Below, in pieces: positions 23,922-32,183 of a stretch of DNA of 33,525 nt. The stretch's first letter is position 1; every line of letters begins with the position of its first letter. The notes under the pieces were generated by a model. The model worked only from the letters and a program-made list of their open reading frames with translations. It did not search any database and was not told where the DNA came from. Source of the stretch: Candidatus Gastranaerophilales bacterium (GTDB lineage Bacteria; Cyanobacteriota; Vampirovibrionia; Gastranaerophilales; Gastranaerophilaceae); NCBI GenBank assembly GCA_944323945.1, contig CALUUL010000018.1, positions 1 to 33,525 on the forward strand. Reading direction: 5' to 3'. A program made the translations under genes and the position numbers.

Positions 23922-24368
23922 ATGGGATATTTAGATATAGAATTAAAAGGAATAAATAAAAATGGGGTAGAGAAGAAATATAAACTTTCTGATTTTAAAG
24001 GAGAGACTATAATTGTATACTTTTATCCTCAAGATGATACTCCTGTGTGTACCAAGGAAGCTCAGGAATTTAGAGATTCAATAGAAGAACTTCAAAAATA
24101 CGCTCAAATAATAGGCGTAAGTAATAACAATATAAATGATCATGTTGATTTTCAAAAAAAATATGAATTAAAATTTATATTACTTTCTGATACAAAGAAT
24201 GAATTAAAAAAAGCTTTTCAAAATTACGATATTTATCTTCAGAATCTACATAGAGCAACTTTTATACTTGATGAAGAAGGTAAAATAATAAAATATTGGG
24301 ATAAAGTTGATGTTGATGAACATATAGAAGATATTCTTGGTTTTTTTAGAGATAAATATAAAGAGTAA
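23922..24368 (+). CDS. bcp: Peroxiredoxin, Bcp/PrxQ type, 1-Cys
   Basis: 148 aa. The peroxidatic Cys43 lies in YPQDDTPVCTKEAQEF; the usual motif is TPGCT, so Gly is replaced by Val. It is the only Cys in the protein, so there is no intramolecular resolving Cys and it must be recycled by an external thiol, for example the thioredoxin encoded at the start of the window. It reduces peroxides in the cytoplasm. SD AAGGAG supports the start. Confidence 0.9.
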   Translation: MGYLDIELKGINKNGVEKKYKLSDFKGETIIVYFYPQDDTPVCTKEAQEFRDSIEELQKYAQIIGVSNNNINDHVDFQKKYELKFILLSDTKNELKKAFQNYDIYLQNLHRATFILDEEGKIIKYWDKVDVDEHIEDILGFFRDKYKE

Positions 24369-24465
24369 AACTCAAATAAAAAAAGAATATTGTTAGATAT
24401 ACTTCTTATAAAAATTCTGATAAAATTAAAAATAATGAATAATTAAATTTTATAAGAGAGATAAT

Positions 24466-25706
24466 ATGAAAAGACGTGATTTTATAATTAATTCAACATT
24501 AACATTAGGTGGTGCTGTACTATTATCAGGATGCAGTAAAAATGAAATAAAAAAATCTAAAGATCAAGTAGTAAGAAGAAAGTTTGCAAATACAGATACT
24601 CCACTGATAGCACTTGGCTGTATGAGACTCCCTATGCTAAAAGGTAAGATAGATATGGCAGAACTTGATAGAATGGTTGAATATGCCATGTCACACGGTG
24701 CAAATTACTTTGATACCGCATATATGTACGTTGATGGAAAATCAGAAAATGCAATTGGTGAAGTCTTAAAAAATATCCAAGAGAAAGCTTTATATTAGCT
24801 GATAAATGCCCTGCTTATCTTGTAAAAACACAAGCAGATACAAGAAGACTATGTGAAGAGCAGCTAAAAAAGTGTCAGGTTAAATACTTTGACAACTATA
24901 TGGTTCATAATATTAATAAAAATACTATAAAAAATTATCGTGATAATAAAATGTATGATGAACTTGTCAAACTTAAGAAAGATGGGTTAGTAAAACATAT
25001 AGGTTTTTCATTTCATGGCGACCCACAAATGCTTAGAGAAGTTATAAATGAACACAAATGGGACTTTTGCCAATTGCAAATTAACTATCTTGATTGGGAA
25101 GTAGTTAATGCTGATGAATTATAAGATATAGCAGATAAAGCAGGTGTTCCTGTTATCATAATGGAGCCATTAAGAGGTGGTGTCCTTTGTAATTTACCTC
25201 AAAAGGCAGCTGAAAAATTAAAGAAAGAATGTCCTGATGAGACACAAGCTTCATTTGGTTTAAGATGGGTTGCTAATAAGAAAAGAGTATTTACAATCCT
25301 AAGTGGAATGAGCAATTTACAGCAACTAAAAGAAAATGTAAATACGTTTATAAACTACAAAGCAATGACAGAAAAAGAAGAACAAGTTGCATACGAAATT
25401 GCAAAAATTATACAATCAGGCGGAGCAATAAGCTGTACAGCTTGCAAATACTGTTTAGAGGTTTGCCCAAGAGGAATAAATATTCCAGCAATATTTGGAT
25501 TATACAATATGTATAAAGGTAATAAGGCGCCAAATGCAAGTTTTATGTTCGTATACAATTATAATGCCCTTGAAGAATCAACAAGAGCAGATAAGTGTAT
25601 ACAATGTGGATTATGCAACAAAAACTGCCCGCAGAACCTTGATATTCCTGCACTTTTAGCAAAAGTAGATAAAACCGTTAAAGAAGTTGAAAAGAGTATG
25701 AACTAA
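24466..25706 (+). pseudogene. Tat-exported aldo/keto reductase with C-terminal ferredoxin domain, disrupted
   Basis: Restored, this is a single protein of about 413 residues. It has an N-terminal Tat lipoprotein signal (RRDF at 3-6, lipobox LLSGC with Cys23), an aldo/keto reductase barrel (LGCMRLPM, AYMYVDGKSE) and two 4Fe-4S motifs near the end (CTACKYCLEVCP, CIQCGLCNKNCP). Lesion 1: near 24770-24778 the A run after GTCTT is one base short. Adding one A gives VLKKYPRESFILADKC and joins the frame starting at 24466 to the next. Lesion 2: an in-frame TAA at 25122-25124 where the family would have Tyr (ADEL-stop-DIADKAG). The sequence on both sides still reads cleanly, so the damage is recent or an error. 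The stop overlaps the next gene by one base. Confidence 0.8.
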
Positions 25707-26983
25707 TGAAAAAGATATATAAAGCAAGATTAATAATAGCAATTATTGTTTTATTACTTGCTATTTTAGGCATATATGGAGCTTTTTATTCTGTAAAAAT
25801 ATTTGATTTTCAAATCTTATCATTAGTACAAAGAGTTATTGTCGATTTTTCAATTTTAGCATTATCATTTCTTGTAGGAATTATAATTTTAACTGTTTTA
25901 TTTGGACGTATATATTGTTCTACAATTTGTCCATTAGGAATAATTCAAGAATTCATAAGTATCTTATTTTTTGATAAAAAAAGAAAAAACAAATATATAC
26001 CAAATTACCCAATAAAATATTTTATATTAGCGATTTCATTAGGTATTTTACTTGGTGGAAGTGCTATATTTATAAGATACATAGAACCATATACATATTT
26101 TGGATCTGCTTTTACGTTTTCAATTTTTGGTATCATTGCATTATTAGGAATAATTATACTTACATTTTTTAAAAACAGATTTTTTTGCACAAATCTTTAT
26201 CCTGCAGGAACTATGCTTGGTCTTATATCAAAATTTTCAAGAAATAAAATCTATATAGAAAAAGATAAATGTATTTCCTGCGGTAATTGTGAAAAGAAAT
26301 GCCCTGCAGGTTGTATCGATTCAAAAAATAAAACGGTTAACAATGAAACCTGTATAAAATGTTTAAAATGTATTGAAATATGTCCTAAAGGTGTTATCAA
26401 ATACGGGAAAGCACCAAAAGAACAAATAAAATTTAGTATACAAAGGCGAAAAATAATTATAAGTACAGCAGTTTTAGCCGTTTTTGGCTCAATGATTAAA
26501 ACAGGAATAATAATCAAAGATAAAATTGTAGAAAAATATAGAGACATAATTTTACCACCCGGTGCAGAAAGCGAAGAAAGGTTAATAAATACCTGTTACA
26601 ATTGCAATCTTTGTGTTGAAAATTGCCCAAGCAAGATTATTGTAAAAGCAAATAATGATTTTCCAACAATTCATATAGATTATAGAAATGGAAGTTGTGA
26701 TAAAAACTGTAATAAATGTTCACAAGTATGTCCGACCGGTGCTATAAAAAGACTTAGTATAGAGAAAAAACAAAAGACAAGAATAGCAATGGCAATGATA
26801 AAAAAAGAAAATTGTATTGAATGCGGACTATGTGAAACTTCATGCCCATATGGAGCAATCATTATAACAAAAGAAGGAATAAGTATTAATGCAGAGAAAT
26901 GTATCGGCTGCGGAGCTTGTAAAAAAGCATGCAATTCTGATGCAATAGAAATTTATGCCGTAAAAAAACAAAGTATAATATAG
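25706..26983 (+). CDS. Membrane-bound polyferredoxin (NapH/YccM-like N-terminus)
   Basis: 425 aa. The N-terminal half has about four spans, with CSTICPLG (the first CxxxCP of NapH-type proteins). The second motif is FFCTNLYPAG, where Cys161 is present but the partner position is Tyr165. The soluble part carries ferredoxin motifs CISCGNCEKKCPAG, CIKCLKCIEICPKG, CYNCNLCVENCPSK, CDKNCNKCSQVCPTG, CIECGLCETSCPYG and CIGCGACKKACNSD, so up to six clusters. A hydrophobic stretch near residue 255 (ISTAVLAVFGSMIKTG) may re-enter the membrane. It likely passes electrons between quinone and a partner such as the exported Fe-S aldo/keto reductase encoded just upstream. Confidence 0.85.
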   Translation: MKKIYKARLIIAIIVLLLAILGIYGAFYSVKIFDFQILSLVQRVIVDFSILALSFLVGIIILTVLFGRIYCSTICPLGIIQEFISILFFDKKRKNKYIPNYPIKYFILAISLGILLGGSAIFIRYIEPYTYFGSAFTFSIFGIIALLGIIILTFFKNRFFCTNLYPAGTMLGLISKFSRNKIYIEKDKCISCGNCEKKCPAGCIDSKNKTVNNETCIKCLKCIEICPKGVIKYGKAPKEQIKFSIQRRKIIISTAVLAVFGSMIKTGIIIKDKIVEKYRDIILPPGAESEERLINTCYNCNLCVENCPSKIIVKANNDFPTIHIDYRNGSCDKNCNKCSQVCPTGAIKRLSIEKKQKTRIAMAMIKKENCIECGLCETSCPYGAIIITKEGISINAEKCIGCGACKKACNSDAIEIYAVKKQSII

Positions 26984-27002
26984 TCGAAAGGAGCAGAATC
27001 AA

Positions 27003-27218
27003 ATGTCACTAGGAATAACAGAAATAATATTAATATTAGTTGTTATAATTCTACTTTTTGGAGGAAAGAGAATTCCTGAAATAGCAAGAGCACTTGGCAG
27101 AGCTTCATATGAATATAAAAAAGCAAAAGATGTTATAAAAAAAGAAACAGAAGAGCTTAAAAATGCAATAGAAGATAATCAAGAAAAGCCCGAAGAATAC
27201 AAACCTCAAGACGTATAA
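27003..27218 (+). CDS. tatA: Sec-independent translocase subunit TatA
   Basis: 71 aa. One N-terminal span (LGITEIILILVVIILLFGGKRIPEIARALG) with the FGGKRIPE hinge, followed by the amphipathic helix and an acidic tail, is the classic TatA form. It forms the pore for folded proteins with twin-arginine signals. AAAGGAG nine bases before the ATG fixes the start. TatC begins one base after its stop. Confidence 0.95.
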   Translation: MSLGITEIILILVVIILLFGGKRIPEIARALGRASYEYKKAKDVIKKETEELKNAIEDNQEKPEEYKPQDV

Positions 27219-27219
27219 G

Positions 27220-27953
27220 ATGAACTATTTGGAAGATAAAGACGAAAATATAATTTCTCATATTGAAGCATTCAGAGAAATGTTGTTAAAAAGTTTTATT
27301 TGTTTAGGAATATTCATAATTCCGATGCTTTTTATTGCCCCTAAATGTTTGAATTTACTAATAGCGTTATTAATTAAAGATAATAATATATCTCTTAATT
27401 ATTTTTCACCGATAGAAGTATTCATAATACAAATAAAACTGGCTTTTATTCTTGATATAATACTTTGTTTTCCATATATAGCAAGACAAATATGGAAGTT
27501 TTTTGCTCCGGCACTTTATCAACACGAAAGAAAATTTATAAAATCAATAGTATTCACATCAACAACCTTATTTATATTCGGCGTATTTTTTGTTTATTCA
27601 TCATTTTACCGCTTATTATAGATTTTGGAATGAGTTTTACAACCCAGAAGATAAATGCTGTATTAGGAATTTCCAATATAATTAACTTATCATTTTTGCT
27701 TACATTATCGTTCGGGTTAATGTTTCAAATGCCAATAGTAACATATGCTCTGATAAAATCAGGATTTGTAGAATACAAAACATTTGAAAATATGAGACCA
27801 TATGTTGTTGTAATAATACTCGTTATAGCAGGAATACTAACTCCGCCAGATATTATAAGCCAGATATTACTTTTTACACCAACATACTTATTATTTGAGC
27901 TAGGACTATTACTTTCAAAATTAAGAATTAAGAAAGACAAAGATAATGGATAA
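27220..27953 (+). pseudogene. tatC: Sec-independent translocase subunit TatC, frameshifted
   Basis: Two overlapping frames make one TatC of about 244 residues. The first frame (to 27621) has the N-terminal part (HIEAFREMLLKSFICLG, FSPIEVFIIQIKLAF, YQHERKF). The second carries FIILPLIIDFGMSF through EYKTFENMRPYVVV and ILTPPDIISQ. The break lies near 27595-27602: one extra T after GTTTAT would give FVYFIILPLIIDFG and restore the frame. With the frameshift, translation stops at 27621 after two to three spans. Conserved residues on both sides are intact, so the loss is recent or an assembly error. The end overlaps larB by 8 bases. Confidence 0.8.
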
Positions 27954-28626
27954 ATATATAGAACTTGATTTTGCAAAACTTGATACAGATAGAGTAAAAA
28001 GACGAGGTTACTCAGAAGCTGTTTATTGTGAATGTAAAAATGATGAGCAACTAATAAAAATATTCCAATCATTCAAAGATATTGGTTCAAATGTAATAGG
28101 AACACGTTGTTCAAAGAATCAATATGAAATACTAAAAAATCGATTTGGAGAAATTATAAAATACAATGAACAAGGAAGAGTTGTAACACTAATACAAAAA
28201 GAAATCGAAAGAATTGGAGAAATTGCCGTTTGTACAGGTGGAACAGGCGATATTCCTGTTGCAGAAGAAGCTGCAGAAACGGCAAAATTTTACGGAAGCA
28301 ATGTAAAAAAATATTATGATATAGGTATTGCAGGCATACACAGACTCTTTGATAAAATTGATGAAATAAAAAAAGCAAATGCAATAATAGTAGCAGCAGG
28401 AATGGAAGGTGCATTAGGAGGAATAATTGCAGGGCTTGTAGATATACCTGTTATAGCACTACCGACTTCTGTAGGTTATGGGAGCAGTTTTAAAGGACTT
28501 TCAGCACTTCTTACAATGTTAAACTCTTGTGCAGAAGGAATGAGTGTTGTAAATATTGACAACGGCTATAATGCGGGCTATAGTGCCTGTCAAATAAACA
28601 GATTAATTGAAAGGAAAAATAAATGA
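27946..28626 (+). CDS. larB: LarB, nickel-pincer nucleotide cofactor carboxylase/hydrolase
   Basis: 226 aa with the PurE-like core of LarB: VCTGGTGDIPVAEEAAETAKFYG, DIGIAGIHRLFDK, VAAGMEGALGGIIAGLVDIPVIALPTSVGYG and the C-terminal NIDNGYNAGYSA. It carboxylates and hydrolyses nicotinic acid adenine dinucleotide in the first step toward the nickel-pincer nucleotide. It is intact, starts inside the end of tatC and its stop overlaps larC (4-base overlap), so it is translationally coupled to the Tat genes upstream. Confidence 0.93.
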   Translation: MDKYIELDFAKLDTDRVKRRGYSEAVYCECKNDEQLIKIFQSFKDIGSNVIGTRCSKNQYEILKNRFGEIIKYNEQGRVVTLIQKEIERIGEIAVCTGGTGDIPVAEEAAETAKFYGSNVKKYYDIGIAGIHRLFDKIDEIKKANAIIVAAGMEGALGGIIAGLVDIPVIALPTSVGYGSSFKGLSALLTMLNSCAEGMSVVNIDNGYNAGYSACQINRLIERKNK

Positions 28627-29366
28627 ATTTATATTTTGAATGTAATTCAGGAATTTCGGGAGATATGTCTGTTGGGGCATTATTAGACTTAATAGATAAT
28701 GAAAATATTTTAGATAATGCTCTTTCATCAATGAAACTTGATAATGAATTCCAATACAAAATTACAAAGAAAATGGTAAATGCAATCTCAACTACAGATT
28801 TTGATGTTATTTTACCTTTACACACTCACCACGAGAACCACCATGAACATCACCACGAGCACAGAAATCTGGATGATGTAAATAAAATTATTGACAAAGC
28901 AAATATTAATCAAAATGCAAAAAATTTAGCAAAAAAAATATTTAAAATAGTTGCAGAAGCAGAAAGTAAAGTTCATAATAAAGATCTTTCAGACGTTCAT
29001 TTTCATGAAGTTGGTGCAATTGATTCAATTGTTGATATTGTAAGTTTTGCAGTTTTATATGATTATCTGAAACCGAATAAAACATATTTTTCAACACTAA
29101 CAGAAGGACAAGGAACCATTACATGCCAGCACGGTGCACTATCAGTACCGGTTCCAGCAGTTTGTGAAATAGTTTCAAAGTATAAAATTCCAATTAAAAT
29201 AACAAATAATGAAGGAGAAATGATAACTCCAACAGGTGCAGCAATTGTTGCAGCATTATATACAGGAGAACAACTCCCTGAAAAAATCATTATAGAAAAA
29301 GTAGGGTATGGAAGAGGTAAAAGGCCCTATAAAAATCCTATTTTAAGAGTTATGGAAATAAACTAA
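28623..29366 (+). CDS. larC: LarC1-only nickel insertion protein (C-terminal domain missing)
   Basis: 247 aa, against about 400 or more for full LarC. SGISGDMSVGALLDL, DVHFHEVGAIDSIVDIV, GTITCQHGALSVPVPA and TPTGAAIVAAL are the LarC1 signatures. A His-rich stretch at 67-80 (HTHHENHHEHHHEH) should hold nickel. The frame ends cleanly after VGYGRGKRPYKNPILRVMEIN, where LarC1 ends in other bacteria, and a new gene with its own SD (AAAGGAG) starts 10 bases on, so there is no room for LarC2, which binds CTP in Lactiplantibacillus. It may act alone or with LarC2 encoded elsewhere. Confidence 0.88.
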   Translation: MNLYFECNSGISGDMSVGALLDLIDNENILDNALSSMKLDNEFQYKITKKMVNAISTTDFDVILPLHTHHENHHEHHHEHRNLDDVNKIIDKANINQNAKNLAKKIFKIVAEAESKVHNKDLSDVHFHEVGAIDSIVDIVSFAVLYDYLKPNKTYFSTLTEGQGTITCQHGALSVPVPAVCEIVSKYKIPIKITNNEGEMITPTGAAIVAALYTGEQLPEKIIIEKVGYGRGKRPYKNPILRVMEIN

Positions 29367-29376
29367 AGGAGATATT

Positions 29377-30279
29377 ATGCATCTAGGAAACGGAATAATT
29401 TGCCCGACAACAGGAATTCCTATGTTAATGTTAGCAGGAATAACAGCTTATTATGCTTTTAAAAAAGCAAAATTTGATTTTAACAAAGAGAAAATACTAT
29501 ATACAATAACTTTAACTATTTTAGTATTTACTCTGCAAATGATAAATTTTTCGATACCGCACACAGGTTCAAGTGGTCACATAATCGGAGCAATGTTACT
29601 TGCAGCACTAATTGGTCCTTATGCTGGATTTCTTGCAATGTGTAGTATTATACTTGTTCAAGGAATATTCTTTGCAGACGGAAGCCTTTTAGCACTTGGC
29701 TGCAACATAATAAATATGGGAGTCTTTGCTAGTTTCGCAGCATATCCTTTAATTTATAAACCATTTTCACAACACAATAAAGAATTTATAGGAGCAATAC
29801 TATCTTCAATTTTTGCATTACAATTAGGAGCTTTGGCCGTTGTAATAGAGGGAATATTATCAGGTTCAATAGCATTTAATTCAATAGCAAATTTCTCAGG
29901 TTTAATGCAAATAATCCATCTTCCTATTGGTATAATAGAAGGACTTATAACAGGAATAGTAATTCTTGCAGTAAAGAAAACCAATTACAAAAAAGCATCA
30001 TTTTCATTTGGTATGTTATCATTGATATTTGCTTCTTTTATATTTAAATTTGCTTCTACAAAACCTGATGGACTTGAATGGTCATTATTAAAAATAGAAG
30101 ATTCAATTATTCCTCAAGTTCAAAGTCAAATATTCATAATATCTGAAACATTCCAAAATAAAACAGCAATTTTAACCAATATAGAACCTGTGTATTCAAA
30201 TTTATTAGGCATCTTTATACTTGGGTTTATAATGTATTTACTATGTTTCTTTATGTATAAACAAAAAGTTGAAAATTAA
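29377..30279 (+). CDS. CbiM/NikM-type metal permease fused to a PDGLE domain
   Basis: 300 aa. It begins MHL, placing His2 where CbiM/NikM use the N-terminus and His2 to bind metal. IPHTGSSGHIIGAMLLAALIGPYAGFLAM and LVQGIFFADGSLLALGCNIINMG match the core. The C-terminal part has KPDGLEWS, the mark of CbiN/NikN-like domains, so this is an MN fusion. The genes around it are for nickel-pincer synthesis, so nickel is the probable substrate. The ATPase (NikO) and Q component are not adjacent and must come from elsewhere. Confidence 0.88.
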   Translation: MHLGNGIICPTTGIPMLMLAGITAYYAFKKAKFDFNKEKILYTITLTILVFTLQMINFSIPHTGSSGHIIGAMLLAALIGPYAGFLAMCSIILVQGIFFADGSLLALGCNIINMGVFASFAAYPLIYKPFSQHNKEFIGAILSSIFALQLGALAVVIEGILSGSIAFNSIANFSGLMQIIHLPIGIIEGLITGIVILAVKKTNYKKASFSFGMLSLIFASFIFKFASTKPDGLEWSLLKIEDSIIPQVQSQIFIISETFQNKTAILTNIEPVYSNLLGIFILGFIMYLLCFFMYKQKVEN

Positions 30280-31053
30280 ATGAGAAACAAATTTGATAAA
30301 TTAAAACAATATTTAAAAAAGCTGGACAAGCAAGGCATATGTCTTGCTTTTTCAGGCGGAATAGATAGCTGTGCACTTCTATATTTATGTAAAGATTTAA
30401 ATGTTATAGCCGTGACCTTTAAATCAATTTTTCAAACAGAACAAGAGATTGATGAAGCAAAAGAATTTTGCAAATTTTATGGAATAGAACAAAAAATAAT
30501 AGAATATTATCCGCTTGAAAATAACCTAATAAAAAATAATCCTAAAGATAGATGCTACTATTGTAAAAAACTTATTTTTTCAGAGTTAAAAACATTTGCA
30601 AGAAATAGAATTATAATAGATGGAACCAATGCAGATGATATAAAAACATATAGACCAGGTCTAAAAGCTCTGAAAGAATTAGAAATTTATTCTCCATTTG
30701 CTGATTTTGGAATTACAAAAAAAGAAATCATAGATTTTTCAAAGGAAGAAAGTATAAAAAACTATGCAAAACCATCTTCACCTTGTATAGCGACACGTTT
30801 TCCTTATAACACTTCATTAAGCGAAGAACTCATAGAAAAAGCAAAAAAAGGTGAAGAAGTAATAAAAAGTTTTGGTTTTACAAACTGCAGATTTAGAATC
30901 CACGATAATATAGCCAGGATTGAAATTATTCAAGAAGAAATAGAGAAATTCATAAGATATAGAAAAGATATTATAGATAAATTAAAAGACCTGAATATAA
31001 AATACTTTACCTTGGATTTGGAATGTTTACGTAGCGGAAGTATGGATATATAA
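30280..31053 (+). CDS. larE: LarE, ATP-dependent sulfur transferase for the nickel pincer
   Basis: 257 aa. The PP-loop SGGIDSC at about residues 25-31 adenylates the substrate carboxyl. DRCYYCKKLIF and DGTNADDIKTYRPG are conserved in LarE. Cys169 in PSSPCIATRFPY occupies the sulfur-donating position. With a single Cys in that motif the sacrificial-cysteine mechanism is more likely than the cluster-dependent variant, but that needs an alignment. The ATG directly follows the permease stop. It is the last gene of the operon. Confidence 0.9.
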   Translation: MRNKFDKLKQYLKKLDKQGICLAFSGGIDSCALLYLCKDLNVIAVTFKSIFQTEQEIDEAKEFCKFYGIEQKIIEYYPLENNLIKNNPKDRCYYCKKLIFSELKTFARNRIIIDGTNADDIKTYRPGLKALKELEIYSPFADFGITKKEIIDFSKEESIKNYAKPSSPCIATRFPYNTSLSEELIEKAKKGEEVIKSFGFTNCRFRIHDNIARIEIIQEEIEKFIRYRKDIIDKLKDLNIKYFTLDLECLRSGSMDI

Positions 31054-31079
31054 ATCAAAATCAATAAACTATATATCCA
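31043..31079 (+). terminator. Weak hairpin at the end of larE
   Basis: TGGATATATA (31043-31052) pairs with TATATATCCA (31070-31079) across a 17-nt loop, overlapping the larE stop codon. AT-rich sequence follows without a true T tract, so termination is plausible but weak. Confidence 0.35.
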
Positions 31080-31103
31080 AGATTATTTATATTCTAAGGA
31101 TAT

Positions 31104-31307
31104 TTAAGCTAAATTATTATCGTCTTTTTCTAACTCAAACATTATTTGAGAAAACGGCATATTAGTTGTATCCGCTTTGATTTTTATTGTTTCAATTAAC
31201 CAATTTGGATTAAATACATACCATTGCCTAATTTTAGGATAATCTTGAGGATTATTTCTTAGAACATCCTCTATTTCCTCTTTAATTTGAACTTCAGCTA
31301 AAGTCAT
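31104..31307 (-). CDS. Small hypothetical protein, 67 aa
   Basis: No family recognised. It is a soluble acidic and helical protein (VQIKEEIEDVLRNNPQDYPKIRQWYVFNPNWLIETIKIKA). GAGG seven bases before the ATG is a proper ribosome site, which supports a real gene. It is convergent with larE and stands alone. Confidence 0.6.
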   Translation of the reverse strand: MTLAEVQIKEEIEDVLRNNPQDYPKIRQWYVFNPNWLIETIKIKADTTNMPFSQIMFELEKDDNNLA

Positions 31308-31433
31308 AATACTACCTCATTTTATATAAAAACCAATCCTCTTTTTATATATATGTTCCCTTTCTCAAAAATTATTTCACGTATCTTTTTTATATTTATT
31401 AATAATTAACAAAAAAGGATATTATAATAAGTA

Positions 31434-31454
31434 TGTTTAAATAATATTTAAACA
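31434..31454. terminator. 21-bp perfect palindrome at the end of the acyltransferase gene
   Basis: TGTTTAAATA-A-TATTTAAACA (31434-31443, 31445-31454) spans the stop codon of the minus-strand acyltransferase. It is all AT apart from two G/C pairs, so the hairpin is weak. It may be a terminator or a binding site. Confidence 0.35.
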
Positions 31455-32182
31455 GTAATTTCTTTTTTTATTTTCTCAGAAATAATTTTTCGTAGTTTTA
31501 TGTCAGTTATTTCAGTTGTTATATAGTCATTTATTTTTATCTCATTTTTTTTTGTTATTTTATAATTGATTTTTTTTGTTCCAGCATCAAGTGGAAAATG
31601 ATTTTTTATTAAGAAAGGATAGTCGAATTCAATTGTGATAGGTAAGATATTTTTTTCTGTATTGATTGCTATTTGTGCTGAACCTTTATGTATTCTTATT
31701 TCTTCATTTGGCAGAGTTCTTGTTCCTGTTGGGAAAATAATAATATTAAATCCTTGTTCTAAAACTGTTTTAGTTTCAACTTGAAATTCCTCGAAATCAA
31801 CATCATTTAGTATATATAATGATTTTACAATGTTATGCATTATAGGATTTTTTAGAAGTTCTTTTTTAACTATACATAAACTGTTTGGAATTAGTCCTAT
31901 TAAAAGTACAATATCAATTAAACTAGGATGTGATGCAACTATTATTTTGCCTTGAACATCGTTAAAATTGCCTTTGATTTCTAAGTTAATGGTTCCAAGT
32001 TTTTGTATTAAAAAAGTAAAAAATTTCCAAGATTTATGCACAACATCAGCACAAAATTTTCTTTTTTTTAAGTCCTCATAAAATAAACTGCTTAATGGAA
32101 TTATTATGAATCCTATAATTAGTGCACCTGTTGCAAATATAAGCATTTCTATTAGCACAATAATACTTCGGATAATTCTCAT
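31448..32182 (-). CDS. PlsC-like lysophospholipid acyltransferase
   Basis: 244 aa with a long N-terminal hydrophobic segment (residues 3-30). The catalytic HX4D is His85-Asp90 (HPSLID), and the substrate motif reads FPTGTR at 150-155 where most have FPEGTR. It acylates a lysophosphatidate or, in aryl-polyene loci, a related lipid. It follows the ketoacyl-synthase-like gene by one base (TGA-T-ATG), with AGAGG as ribosome site, so it is coupled to it. That pairing favours the aryl-polyene-type acyltransferase over housekeeping PlsC. Confidence 0.82.
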   Translation of the reverse strand: MRIIRSIIVLIEMLIFATGALIIGFIIIPLSSLFYEDLKKRKFCADVVHKSWKFFTFLIQKLGTINLEIKGNFNDVQGKIIVASHPSLIDIVLLIGLIPNSLCIVKKELLKNPIMHNIVKSLYILNDVDFEEFQVETKTVLEQGFNIIIFPTGTRTLPNEEIRIHKGSAQIAINTEKNILPITIEFDYPFLIKNHFPLDAGTKKINYKITKKNEIKINDYITTEITDIKLRKIISEKIKKEITV

Positions 32183-32183
32183 A

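Noticed and set aside
24900..25124. Separate 74-aa gene between the two parts of the aldo/keto reductase
   Set aside because: It is the middle of the same protein. The frame continues across the TAA to 25706 and joins upstream through the frameshift.
27465..27953. Separate 162-aa gene overlapping tatC
   Set aside because: It is the C-terminal half of TatC in a shifted frame; its first 40 residues are noise.
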